From Endocalyx cinctus (Eukaryota; Ascomycota; Sordariomycetes; Amphisphaeriales; Apiosporaceae): a stretch of DNA of 64,000 nt. Below, one piece after another: positions 43,197 to 53,706 of the stretch. The translations under genes and the position numbers were made by a program. Position 1 is the stretch's first letter. Each line of letters begins with the position of its first letter. The notes beneath the pieces were generated by a model. That model had not been told where the DNA came from and searched no databases. It was given only the letters and a program-made list of their open reading frames with translations. The stretch is from contig BCKC01000010.1 of the NCBI GenBank assembly GCA_001600455.1, positions 812,144 to 876,143 on the forward strand, given 5' to 3'.

Positions 43197-45037
43197 ATGG
43201 ATTATAACAAGGTAGATGATAGTGTAACCGAGGAGGGACTGTTTGATTTCTCCTGCTATATCACCATAAACAACCTTTCAGATGAAACTTTAGGTCTCAA
43301 AGATTCTGGGATTAGTAGCCGATTCGGCATTTGGCCTGAAAGCATGCCTATTAACACCATTGATCCCCATACAAGTCCTCAGATACAACTTAAAGACCCC
43401 ACTGGTGAGTTTACTCATGGAACAGTGTTCCGAAATATTTATACTGACTTCTTAAAGTGTGGGGCGGTTCGGAAGGTTGGGTAGAATACGAAATTCTGAC
43501 CGACCAGTCTTCCCCAAGTTTCAGGTTAGAGTTCTCTTGTCCTGAAACCCCTGGGAGTAAGAATTACCTCAGGGCGCGGAGCGAAAGCGACTCAATACAT
43601 CTGGAAGTGAAACCGTACCAAGAGAGCGGCCATCCTTTTTATGGTAAGGGCATCCAGATGCTTACATTTTGCGAATTAAATGCTCACACCAGATATAAAT
43701 TAGGTGAGGTTCGCGTTACAATTATGCATAAGAGGGGTGAAAATCAGCCACAGCGTAAGATGATTTATGGAAGTACTTCTGAGAGGAGTACGAGCCTGCG
43801 AAGCGCCAATAATTCCCTTCGTGCTCAGTTCGATATCGGATTTCACGGCGCCGGGCCTATAGGCTTTAAGGAGCCTGTGCACGAAACTATCGTCATTGCT
43901 GCTTTTATTCTGTCTAAAAAGCGATTTCCCAAAGGGACCAACTACAACAATCTCAATGATAAGCAGTGGGAGTACATGCGTGGTTTAGTGTGGAATGACG
44001 ACCCATCATGCTACCTTTTTGAAGACGACAGCCAAAGAAATCATCAACAGAGATATGGTAAGAGGTGGCTTGACGACTTTAGACAGGGACCTCCTTCTTG
44101 CATGATTCAACGCTCTCACTTCCGCGACCTCCAGTTTCTGCACGGAATGGGCTCTGAGGTAGGGGAAGACCCCAAAGAGACTCAAAGAAAAATACTCAAA
44201 TGGTTCGGGGTCATGTATAAGCTCGCATGCGGGAATCAGGGAGTATCTGACACGGATCAACTTAGCAAGACAGATCTAGGAGAATGGTTCAATTCTAACA
44301 CCACGCCGAAGGATCAAGACACACTTCGGACGCTTATATTGGCTAGTACCCCTGATTATACATACACCAATATTCAGTGGCGAGCGCTCGGCACTTGCCT
44401 ACATATCATTATGGACTCTTACGCTATAGGACATACTCAGCGCCGACTGAAGAATCCAGATGCCTATCAAGGCCGCGACGGGAATGGTTACATGGTATTT
44501 GCTCCCGGAACATGGGGTGACTGGGGTGAGGTAATCAACTTTCATTGCTACTCGGGGCAAAATGACGATCTACATAGCCATTACGACGGCCTCGAAGGTA
44601 GTCCTTTGCCGGTACCGAAGAATCTGGAATCATTCGATCATATCATTGGTGCCCGGAATGCCATCGAAGCCTCTAAAGAATTGATCAATTACTGGGCGGA
44701 TGAAACGAGGTGGGAAAGCGGAGTCGAACATTTCTTGCGGACGAAAGTTTTTGCTGTTGACGATGAAGCAAGCCCCTCAAACAGCCAGGTTGATCAATCT
44801 GGTCCCGTAACAGCGTCCCATGATTTGAATTTCTCGCATGGAAGTTGGAATATTGAATATGAAGCTGGTCTCAGAAGAAAGCAGGCTGGTCTGGATACTC
44901 GAGCGCTTATAATAGATAGCAATCTTTCCGGAATACGTCGCTGCTCCGTGAAGAAAGCCATCCTTTTTACTGTTTCCGTGTTACTATGTGGCACAATATT
45001 GACTCTACTGGGTTTTAGGGCATATCGGCGATTTTGA
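43197..45037 (+). CDS. Membrane-anchored protein with aegerolysin-like and zinc-PLC-like parts
   Basis: Two exons, 43197-43404 and 43458-45037 (53-bp intron), give 595 residues. Residues about 15-150 resemble an aegerolysin beta-sandwich: ITINNLSDETL, then GGSEGWVEY, then a strand ending in FSCPE. From about 205 on, a helical domain has the metal-ligand pattern of zinc-dependent phospholipase C and S1/P1 nuclease folds: H211 (VHET), D250/D251 (WNDDP), H290/H298, H385-x3-D389-x5-H395, and H442-x3-D446. The HxxxDx5H spacing equals H118/D122/H128 of Bacillus cereus PLC, and HxxxD stands where that enzyme has H142xxxE146. A hydrophobic helix at about 568-590 with a basic tail would anchor it. No signal peptide is seen. 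Het-C proteins are a related alternative but have shorter D-to-H spacing. Function is unproven: membrane lipid cleavage or membrane damage is inference. Confidence 0.65.
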
Positions 45038-45599
45038 CTTAATTTTTTCTTCTTCTTTGGCATAGTTATAAAGTTTTTTTTTTTTTTTTTTTTTTTCAAA
45101 ATCAGAAGATTCGTGGATAATTATGTAGAAAAAACGAGGATTTAAAATTATCCATTGGTAGATATTAACGGTCAGATACTATTAATACATCTTTTCACTT
45201 TAGATATGTATGACAAATGAAGTCTATATTGGATATTATTTCATCTATCATCAACGGATGTTCTTCACGAATATGGCTAGGTGTAGTGATAGAATATTTA
45301 AAAGTATGGGTAGTCCGAACTGGAGAAACCACCAGCTAATTTGCTTATATTATTTCAAAGGACCTGTACACCTATTCCAGCCCAGCTATAAACCACCCTC
45401 AATATATTCCATTATGTAGTTTGGGATTGGGTGGTGTAATACTCCCGTCTACTCGGCTGTGATTTGCGATAACCATAGAACATTGGGGTAGGAGGAGGGG
45501 GGCACTGTTACAGAAATATGGTTGAATTTGTGACTCGTGTTGAATATAATCAATTTCCATTAAGCTGACAAGCTAAGCTCACGTATAAATTAACGATCA

Positions 45600-45653
<54 letters not shown>

Positions 45654-45728
45654 GTATAAATACAGGTATATGATTGAATTATTATTTCCCTGCCGGGCGT
45701 GATTCTTCCACCTTGTCCATGAAATAAT
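45038..45728. other. Convergent intergenic region with microsatellite
   Basis: Between the ends of the PLC-like gene (plus) and the kinase gene (minus). It has a 22-base T tract (about 45076-45097) close to the first gene's stop, probably in its 3' UTR, and a compound microsatellite at 45601-45650. No gene was recognised. Confidence 0.5.
45601..45650. repeat. Compound TC/TA microsatellite
   Basis: Ten TC units run directly into about fourteen TA units. Confidence 0.95.
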
Positions 45729-48153
45729 TTATATTTTCATATTTAAACCGGGGATGGTTATGTCATCTGGGCCAAGTGGCACGGCTGAAACTCCGGTTAT
45801 GTGACTATAGAATGATCCAACGTCCGTAGAAGGTCTTGCTGGTTGGGGAGCACCACCTCCTCTCTGTCCCTGCTGTTGTGGCGCCTGAGGCTGAGCTACT
45901 GCCTGTTCTTCTAATTGTAATATCGGACCATCGTGTAGCATCTCTCTCATCCATATGAACTAAAAAAAAAAAGGGACAAAAAGTCAGCGACGGCTACGAG
46001 GAGGGGAAAATAAACCAGAATGGAAAAATTACTTACTAATTCATCTTCTGAATACCTGTCGGGATTGTTACCGAAGCCCTCTGCCCAGCCCAGAAGCTCC
46101 ATGATCGGTGGTCTATCTGCAGGTCGGTGGGCAAGACACCTCATCAACAGCCTTCGTAAGTTCCTGTCAATATACCCGAACGACTCATCGTCGGAGAGAT
46201 AATATCCGTATGTAGCCCAGTCCTGACCCGCAGTGATCATAGCCTCTGCTTTGCGTGGCATTGCTGGGTAGCACCGTGTGATGAGACACTCCATTGTCAA
46301 TCCGATATGCCAGACGTTTGTGGCAGAGGTAAAATTGCCAACTGTCTCATAAGGAAGGTTATCCGCATCTAGAGGGATGTAATCCCATTCTGGTGTGAAT
46401 TGCTCCTACAAAAAGTTTTTTTCATTAATATAGATGTATTTATAGGCAGTAACTCTCCACTCCTAAAACTCAGCTATTCAAATTTATACAAATATATGTT
46501 TGTATCCTAGCATGATCATGAAAGAAATCTAGATGAAGACAAGAAGCGTGAAATAGACCTACGGGCGCCAGAAAATCACTCTTTCCATAAATACGATATT
46601 TAATGCGCTCCGCGCTAAACGGAATAATTGTTAGTCTACACCAATATCGTTGGATAAAATACGAATACTCCAAGTAATGGACAGTATGAAATTCAAAACA
46701 TACAGACGATTGTGGTAACCCTCGTACCAATACTGGGCCAAGCCAAAGTCACCTAGCTGCAACCTATCATTAGCTCCTTGAAATTCGAAAAGGTTGATCG
46801 TCTATTAATTAGTGGTTGGGTTCATTATTCACCTTTAAACGAGGTGTGAACGTATGTTCTTGGTCCTCGTTATTATTCGGAAAAGAATCAATAAATACTT
46901 GAAGATAGAATTAGCATTACTCCCTCATATATCAAATTAAGGAAAGGTAGGTATAGAAGTATCCACTCACTATTATAAGGATCTATGTCGTGGTGGACTA
47001 GGTGCCGCCTTTCTCCAGAGTCCGGATCAATACTCATTGAATCCAAATCCACACATGCCCGTACCACTTCCATAATGTATTAGCTTTATGGTTTAGTGAA
47101 CTTAAAACCCAATTATACATCATTTGTTCTCAAGAAAAGAATAACTAGATGAAGAGTAAACAGGGGTGGATACGTACTGCATAACATGAATCTCCAAAGT
47201 ATGCGGTTTGGTACTGCCTGTTGTTTTGCATTTAATCTGTAAATCAAATGTGCTACTGTCGCATTCAATATTAGTAAGAAGCTTCGTGTTTAAGTGGAGG
47301 TAAAGTTCCAAGAAGGTTCAGGTATGCCTGTATGTTGGTATATAAATTTAGAAGACTGGTAACTGCCACTGTAATGGGACGAATGGATGTAGTGCTGCTT
47401 CGCTAACAGAGATTGAGGAAAAGTTCATGAATTATTACTCACAATCCCCATTTTGCAAAAACTCCATCACTATAACATCATCGGGGAGCTCGTATAGTGG
47501 CGCCCCAGCCAACTCTTCTTCCCCCGGTATCCCCCTCATTGGCAAAGGGGATTTAAGTCCGAAATTTGAATTGCCTTGGTCTGTCCCCCCATAGGCTGCA
47601 GGTACCGGGCGTGGAAGTACTAGTTGTACTATATGTCCTGAACCGTAAAAAGACTAATTTAAATTCATAACGGTTTAGTTAGCGATTTCCTCCTATCTTT
47701 GCCTTTATACTCTCTACTTACCCTCATAAATCGTCTCTCTCTGCGCAATGCGTCTTTATGACCTCTTATTGCTGCTTTGACTACGACACTCCGCCTTAGG
47801 GGACGCCCTCCTATGTCAAAGAGCGAAAATTTCAACGCAAGACCCATGCCTCCCCGACCCAGCGTGCGTTCAAACCGGATGAAGTCCTGTCCATACTCGA
47901 AAGTTGTTGCTAATTCCTTAAAGACGCGATAGACTTCACTAATCTTCGGGTTATTCAGGCCATAGTCAGTGCGCACATTTTCGAAACGCGTCTCTTCTTC
48001 ATCTCGTCCAAGAGGGCCCCGAAAAGGAATCAGTCCCTGCTCGACATCATAATTGTCGTATATATCAGGGGGGAATATCTGTCTTCCCTCTGGTACTTGG
48101 CGGTAACGACGAAACCACCGTAGGTGCCTTGCTGCCCTAGCCGGATCAGCCAT
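45729..48153 (-). CDS. Protein kinase-like protein with altered catalytic loop, nine exons
   Basis: Exons 47722-48153, 47443-47653, 47178-47255, 46971-47066, 46833-46897, 46704-46756, 46563-46614, 46037-46405 and 45729-45959 join in one frame to 528 residues. The kinase core is in order: Gly loop LGRGGMGLAL (98-107), Lys in VVVKAA (about 126), hinge VMEFLQNGDLAHL, catalytic loop HHDIDPYN, DFG in LGDFGLAQ, FLAPEQFTPEWDY, GLTMECLIT, and a final RPPIMELL motif. The catalytic Asp and Asn are kept. The usual Lys two positions after the Asp (HRDLKPEN) is Asp here, so activity may be low or atypical. A Gln/Pro-rich tail ends the protein. Several exons are 52-96 bp, so single-exon ORF calls miss most of the gene. 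The substrate is unknown. It resembles a lineage-expanded fungal kinase group. Confidence 0.85.
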
Positions 48154-48691
48154 GTTAAAATATGATTTGTTTTCTTTTTTCGCGTGTATATAGCTGTATT
48201 AATCACTCCACCTCGCCTGTGGTCCTACACAGACGGTAAGTTAGTTAGCATCGAGAATTTCTGATTACGAGTCAACTAGTTCAGAATATCTAGCATCAAA
48301 CACAATGGAATGCTTAAAAGCATGCAATCAGGTAAATAAACTATATTACTTCTTGGACAAAGGAAATATTTTGCTTGGGTAAAGTAGGAAGTTCTTAAGC
48401 ATTGGTCGAACAACTATGAAAAATAAAGAGCTTGATGATGGTTTCGTACAACTAAACCCAAAATGTCTTACAAAATTCTAGATAACAAAGACCCGATTAC
48501 TCGAATATGGTGATGACAGAACGCTGCTGGATAATAAAGATTTTACTATTCTAGATCCTGCTGAGTACTTTGCTTTGTACGTCTTAATTCGATGTGACGA
48601 GTATAACACGGCACCCATGCGTAAAACGAGATGGCATTGCGAGACTTGTCAGGACCCCGATGTTGGTAATGCAAATCGGGCCAAATATGAC
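48154..48691. other. Region between kinase start and Fot1 element
   Basis: It contains the kinase upstream region. Nearer 48690 there may be a remnant of the gene interrupted by the transposon: minus-strand reading just outside the element gives VIFGPICITNIGVLTSLAMPS, hydrophobic as in a membrane helix, then a stop within 14 codons. No intact gene is present. Confidence 0.4.
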
Positions 48692-48693
48692 TA

Positions 48694-48735
48694 AAGATGC
48701 GTACGGCCTCACGGGCCACCGCCTCACGGGCCACC
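48694..48735 (+). repeat. Left terminal inverted repeat of the Fot1-type element
   Basis: 42 bp beginning AAGATGCGTACGG, with a tandem 15-bp unit inside. It matches the reverse complement of 50587-50628 at 41 of 42 positions. Confidence 0.93.
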
Positions 48736-48987
48736 AATATAATAAACGAACGCATTTCAATTAAAGCTATCTCAAGTACCAGAATAGGTATACTAATTCT
48801 GTTTTTTGTTGTTTTTCACTATGATACACTCTTCGGGCTCTGTATCACCAAGATAATCATTACTGGGTGCTCCAGGCCCGTCTCTAGGTACCTCAACATC
48901 GTCAGCCTCATCGTCATATATCACCCTATTTCGTAACCTCCGTTTCGCTCTCCGTACGTCAGCCATGCGAATAAACGCTTGATTGGG

Positions 48988-50466
48988 CTAATGTTTTACA
49001 GCTTTCCGTGCCTTTCTGGACTTTCTATTTACTTTTACTTTTAAATAGTCAACCTGAGCCTCCAGGTTAGCTATTCGAATAGCTTGTTGGTCTAAGGCTT
49101 TACTGACTTTTCGGGTATATAGCCGTTGACTTGGTAATTTGAAAGAAGGGTCCATACGACCTAATTTTCGGCTGTTTTCCCGTAATGACTGACCACCCGC
49201 GGGTGTGTTTATCGTCAATTCGGCCATTTCGGACACGATATCAGGAGATGAGTCCCGGACGAGTGGTTGAAGTGCCTGGGGCTGTACCTTAGGTATACCC
49301 ACGTCCTCTAATATCACATATTTCGAACTTAATAGCTTCGTACGGTCACGCGGCCATATTCCGGAGGCCCTCCAGGCCCCCTTGATTGTTTTCGGAATGA
49401 ATATATCATTCCGGGCTGATCGGAAGGCCTTGAAAACTTCCCCCTTAGTCGGTTTAATACCAATGGTCGTATGAGGCGATTCCCGGAGGTAGTGACGGAG
49501 CCGATTTTTCAACGGTCCGAATAGACCAACGTCTAAGACCTGAACTATATGACTGCAGTGTGACTCATAAAACACCAGCCATACCTTATTTACGAAGTAG
49601 TGCCATAGAAATACTTCGTTGGTATGTGATTCATGACCATCTAGTACGAGAACCACCCATTGGTTACGATAATGAGCTCGTATATGCGGTAAAAAATGGT
49701 TTTCTAGCCATTTTAACGCGATATTATTGTTGGTCCACCCCTTGGGAGTACACTCGAAGCGCCAGTCCTCCCAGAGATGCGTATCCGCATCCGGAAACCA
49801 TTAACTCTGGACTTCAACACCCTTACAGAGTATCAGCGGCGGAAGGGCTATTCCATTATAGCCCACACACTCCAGTGAGGTAATCTATTCACCTTTTTCG
49901 ATCTCTTTTTTCAAAGTATGATAACTAGCGGTTTCAACGATTACGATATGGCCACCCCCGACACCCTGGCCGATACCCATCTCATCGATATTATACCAGC
50001 GTTCGGGTGGTATATTTGCCAGCTCCGGTATATCTAACCGGTCGAAAAAAATGTTGATATTCGCGGCGGTAGCCCCGTTAACTCGGTAATAATCGATGGA
50101 AGTAGACCGGGCTAACCGAATCTCCGGGTTCCGGGCCAAAAATCGGGTATGCCACTGCTTTCCGAGGTCTCCGGAGTGACCGGAAGCATGATACATACGC
50201 TGGGCCATATATCGGAATTTCGTAAGGGCTGGAGCGAACCCTAACCTGGCCTGGCCAATCGCCCAGCTAGCTAGCTGGCTTTCCAATAATGGTGATAATG
50301 CTTGGAGCTCTCTATTCGTCTCTTTTCGTACAGGTACGCCCTCAAGGCGACGCGTAAGATATGATCGTGTGAGGCCCCATTTGGTGGCGGTAGCACGTAC
50401 GGAACCTCCAAGTTTGACCTCTTTTATAGCTGCCACCGTACGTTTATTAATATCAGGAAGTACCAT
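48988..50466 (-). pseudogene. Fot1/pogo transposase, two nonsense codons
   Basis: From ATG 50466 the frame is continuous to 48988 (493 codons) apart from TAG at 49885-49887 and TAA at 49801-49803. No frameshift is seen. The N-terminus has helix-turn-helix segments (VRATATKWGLTRSYLTRRLEG; quoted part about 28-48) and a Tc5/CENP-B-like DNA-binding part (LGKQWHTRFLARNP). The DDE catalytic triad is visible as NIDEMG, VLDGHESH and VQVLDVGLFGPLK (third Asp). The first stop stands in a GE-x-ITS context where Trp would fit (TGG to TAG). The second stands in S-x-WFPD where Gln would fit (CAA to TAA). Both are C-to-T type transitions, as in repeat-induced point mutation. Transposase cuts and pastes the element using its TIRs. 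Confidence 0.9.
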
Positions 50467-50586
50467 AGTGAAAAGTATCAGAAATAACGATTCGAATGAT
50501 ATCAGAAAAAGTGATATTGAGTAAAAAACGAAGTAATAATTGAAAAAAAACAATAATTGAGATACGCGTTGGTGATCTGCATACGC

Positions 50587-50628
50587 GGTGACCCGTGAGG
50601 CGGTGGCCCGTGAGGCCGTACGCATCTT
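50587..50628 (-). repeat. Right terminal inverted repeat of the Fot1-type element
   Basis: Reverse complement of the left repeat except for one C/T difference in the second 15-bp unit. That difference is a transition, compatible with point mutation of the RIP kind. Confidence 0.93.
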
Positions 50629-50630
50629 TA

Positions 50631-50820
50631 TATTTTGAGGGTGATGATTTTTTGACCGAAACATACAGCTGCTGGGATAACTAGAATGTCATCAATCTCC
50701 AAAGTTCGGCGCTGATGTCGCCGTCCGTAGATACGCACTCCGAGGGAAAGGATAGAAAGGATAGGGAAGAGCGCCCCAATAGCAGACATGCTTCTTGGGT
50801 TCACGTAGCCCATGATGATC
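50631..50820 (-). pseudogene. 5' fragment resembling a PTH11/rhodopsin-like membrane protein
   Basis: A minus-strand frame from about 50820 to the transposon edge reads MGYVNPRSMSAIGALFPILS, then a hydrophobic run, then RIYGRRHQRRTLEIDDILVI and PAAV. The pattern of a first membrane helix, then R-x-Y-x-R, then a short loop, then the L-x-x-DD-x-L/W-I-x-P start of helix 2 is typical of the fungal integral membrane (rhodopsin/PTH11-like) family. A GTATGT donor follows PAA. The Fot1-type element begins right after, so it seems to have landed in or near intron 1. Only this exon is convincing; the rest of the gene is absent or decayed. Confidence 0.6.
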
Positions 50821-52751
50821 AAAGGTATTGCGCGGGCAGTTATTGTAAGTATTAGATAGTAACTTTCAAGATAGGGAAAGGGCTGTAAGTGAGTGTGGAA
50901 GCAATGTCAATTCGGCAGAGGCACTAGCTAGTATAGTATTTCAATGTCAAAGAACATATGCAAAGTCGCACTTGGTGATTGTTCCGAGAATATAGTATTT
51001 GACGAAGAAACGCATTGGTTTATGTTTAGCAGTACATGGGAGATCAGAATGCATGTCAGTTCCAATATCACAGCAATTTATTCCTGTTTGGGGAACCTGC
51101 ACATTGGGAGTAATCAGCACGTTAAACTAACCGCGGCGCGTAGAATAAGCACACGACGATGATCTCGGCTGCTCATTCGCTCAAATTAAACGCTCGTCCT
51201 AAACATATTATGAAAAATGTAGTCCGATTCGGGCCAAGGCTACATGTACCTGGCAATTGTTGCATACCATAAGCTACTGTTGCATCTCAGGGTCGTATTC
51301 AAGAGTTAACTGGATACTATAACACCTTGTTAATAGGTCAGTGGTCATGATTGGTAGCAACCGGGTAGGCACGGCGGGAAAAAAGTACCGTTGTCCCGAG
51401 TATGTTGGTGGTAGAGTTTCTACTCTGCAGGCAGGCTGTGCCAGATATTTCTTTTAGAGGGGCTTGTATTTTTGGCATAAGTTGGAGTAACTAACTAAAA
51501 AAAATAAGTAACTAAGTCAAAGCTACCCCTTGTCAATCACCCTTGGTGTTATACAGTTCTCTGAAGGCACTGTGTTATAAACCACTATCTACCGAAAAGT
51601 TGTCCTTCGAGGATAACATGTCATGCAGTATGACCAATCACTAGAGTCATCATAATTGGATTGTATAGTAAGAATCCATGGATATATGTTGACTATCTAC
51701 CTAACCTAGGTATCTATATACTGCTGTAATTATAGCAAGTTATATGTAAAAAATAGAGCACTTCAGATGCGATTTTAGTAAGAAAACGCTTTAACTGATC
51801 ATCATTGTGGGACTGTAGTTGTTTCGATAGCTAATTAGTCTATGACGACGGTCGTTAGTTCCCTTCAGTTTAACATAATGCATCACTATCGAAGTTCATT
51901 AGCTTATACTGCAAATACAGCTATCCAACATGTCAGCCTGTGAGCTTTATGTGAGAAACTGTGAGTTCATGGCTATCTAGGAATGACGAAGAAAGAAATG
52001 ATAGTCTCTGCCCGTTCCACCCAAGTATCCCTGATACATGATTTCGCATGTGCCGTGGCACCGACAGTACCATACAAATTTAATGTGGTGATAGTTGGAG
52101 CTATTAGAAGCTACTTATCTTCTAAATAGTGTACTTTCCACTGGTAGTGTTACTATTGAGAGAGGTGGGGACAGTAAGATCTAAAGAGGGGGAATGCAAC
52201 AATGTTGTATTGTTGGTTCTCTAAGTCTCTGGCTATTAATTATTTTCCCCTTCAAAATAATATATCGGAAGAGTGGGGGCATCTTGGTTGAGGTAGGCTC
52301 ATACCCACTTGTATGGGTACACCCTTCCCAGGATCCACTACCGAGAAAACCTCATTTTGGAGTCTTACGGTAGCAGAGTAGCTACCCAGCTACCCCACTT
52401 CCCAAGACATATCAAGGTACCACAATTATGGAGAGACTAGGACACAAGCATCACTTGCACATCAACGACTTGGTACTCACTTTTGCTGCTATCTTCACTT
52501 GATCAGGATTGGTCTCAATATTATGAAAATGCAGTACTCGAAGATAGTTTAGTTAGTCGATCTACTTGTTTTGATTTCTTTTCATTAATAGATTCTTTGT
52601 TTTCCATCGTGACCGTATTGTGATAATCACCCTATCCCCCCAACTTAATCAATTTCCAATCGTCGAGGTACCACCGATTCTTTCCTTAGCACACCCTGAA
52701 CTCCCAGAATTATATATCCAGCTACCTACCAGCTAGATATCTTGACCAAGC
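50821..52751. other. 1.9-kb intergenic region without a gene
   Basis: AT-rich, no supportable ORF (the 72-codon frame at 50944-51162 has no motif). Short CTACCTAACCTAGGTA-type words recur near 51700 as in the left desert. Confidence 0.5.
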
Positions 52752-53706
52752 TTACACAAGTAAATCTACCGGGCCAACGCTCCCATCCTCATCAAATGGC
52801 ACAACCAAAGTAGCAAGGAATGTCTCCCGGTCGCTTGCAGTAAGAGTTCTATCTTTGGCCCATGCCTCAATGCGGCCCCAATCAATGCATTTTCGAGGTC
52901 CCGGTCTTGCACCTTGGACCTTGGTGGAGCTTTCCCAGAACAACGTGTTTATTGTTACGTCCGCATTGCACATGATCCCCTCACGGAGGACGTCTAAACA
53001 ATGATCTACAGTCTAATTAGCAGAGAAATAATGGTTTCCTTTGACCGTGGCAAGACTTACACAAGTGAGAATCCGTAAATGCGCCGTCGCGTTGCTGTTC
53101 AGAGTAGTATTCCGGATGGTGTGATTGGTATATTCTTTTCTACCTATAATTAGTTGTTGAAGCGAAATATTTATTAGCAAGGACCGATAACTTACTATAC
53201 AATGCAGCATATGTAAGGATTCCAGATACCCAATATAACCGCTACCATCTAGAAGGGCGAGCGAAGTTTTGTTCATTCTTATCATCTCTTCCTTGGTCAT
53301 TCTGAGGAGAGTAGCTGCCATATATTCAGCCGACCATTTCACTTTACGTTATGATTAGGGCAAGATGCTTACGTTTCAATAGATTTGACCAAGCTTGGTC
53401 AACCTCAGGTCGAGGTTCACCTGTATATTGTGATGATCGATGCTCGTAGTTGATTTCTTCGACTGTAATAAGTTGTAAAGCTGATTCTGCCGGTGCTGAG
53501 TTTTCAACTGTCAATAAACTCCAGGTAAGCTTTCATAATTATCTTTCATGTCATGTCCAAGGGCTTACTTTGAACACCTGAACGTTTATAGAGCAGCAAA
53601 ACCACTCACTGATGGTCGAGCGCCGCGATGGAAGCACGGAATTCGATCCAGACTTTTTTCTTAAGGCTTGATGCGACCCGATGGTCCCATCATCTCTATA
53701 CCGCAT
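52752..53706 (-). CDS. UstYa-like (DUF3328) protein
   Basis: A phase-consistent model has five exons, 53610-53706, 53373-53507, 53196-53314, 53061-53139 and 52752-53005, for 227 residues. Both family signatures appear only after splicing: the first HxxHC in LESLHMLHC and the second in SHLYHCLDVLRE, followed by IMCNADV. W-S-N-L-L before the middle block and a HPEYY stretch between the motifs also fit. UstYa-type proteins act in fungal secondary metabolism, for example oxidative cyclisation of ribosomal peptides or chlorination-like tailoring, and usually have one N-terminal membrane helix. This model lacks that helix, so the first exon may be wrong or lost. A flavin monooxygenase gene starts 1.4 kb away in the opposite direction, which suits a tailoring pair. 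Confidence 0.7.

Larger units (their letters stand above)
48694..50628 (-). mobile_element. Fot1/pogo-type DNA transposon, complete with TIRs and TA duplication
   Basis: The element is 1935 bp. Its 42-bp terminal inverted repeats lie at 48694-48735 and 50587-50628 and differ at one base. Each TIR contains two tandem copies of GCCTCACGGGCCACC (one changed in the right TIR). A TA dinucleotide flanks each end (48692-48693 and 50629-50630), the target duplication of Tc1/mariner/pogo elements. Size, TIR length and coding content match Fot1 of Fusarium (about 1.9 kb). The internal transposase is broken by two stops, so this copy cannot move on its own, though the ends look usable in trans. Confidence 0.93.

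Noticed and set aside
43457..45037. The PLC-like gene as a separate ORF starting at ATG 43457
   Set aside because: The ATG is formed by the end of an intron; splicing 43405-43457 joins a matching N-terminal exon in frame.
48697..48735. Tandem GCCTCACGGGCCACC units as an independent satellite
   Set aside because: They are part of both terminal inverted repeats of the Fot1-type element.
53315..53372. A 31-bp version of the UstYa-like intron (acceptor AAAG at 53342)
   Set aside because: Too short for a spliceosomal intron; the CAG acceptor at 53315 keeps frame and gives a better family match.
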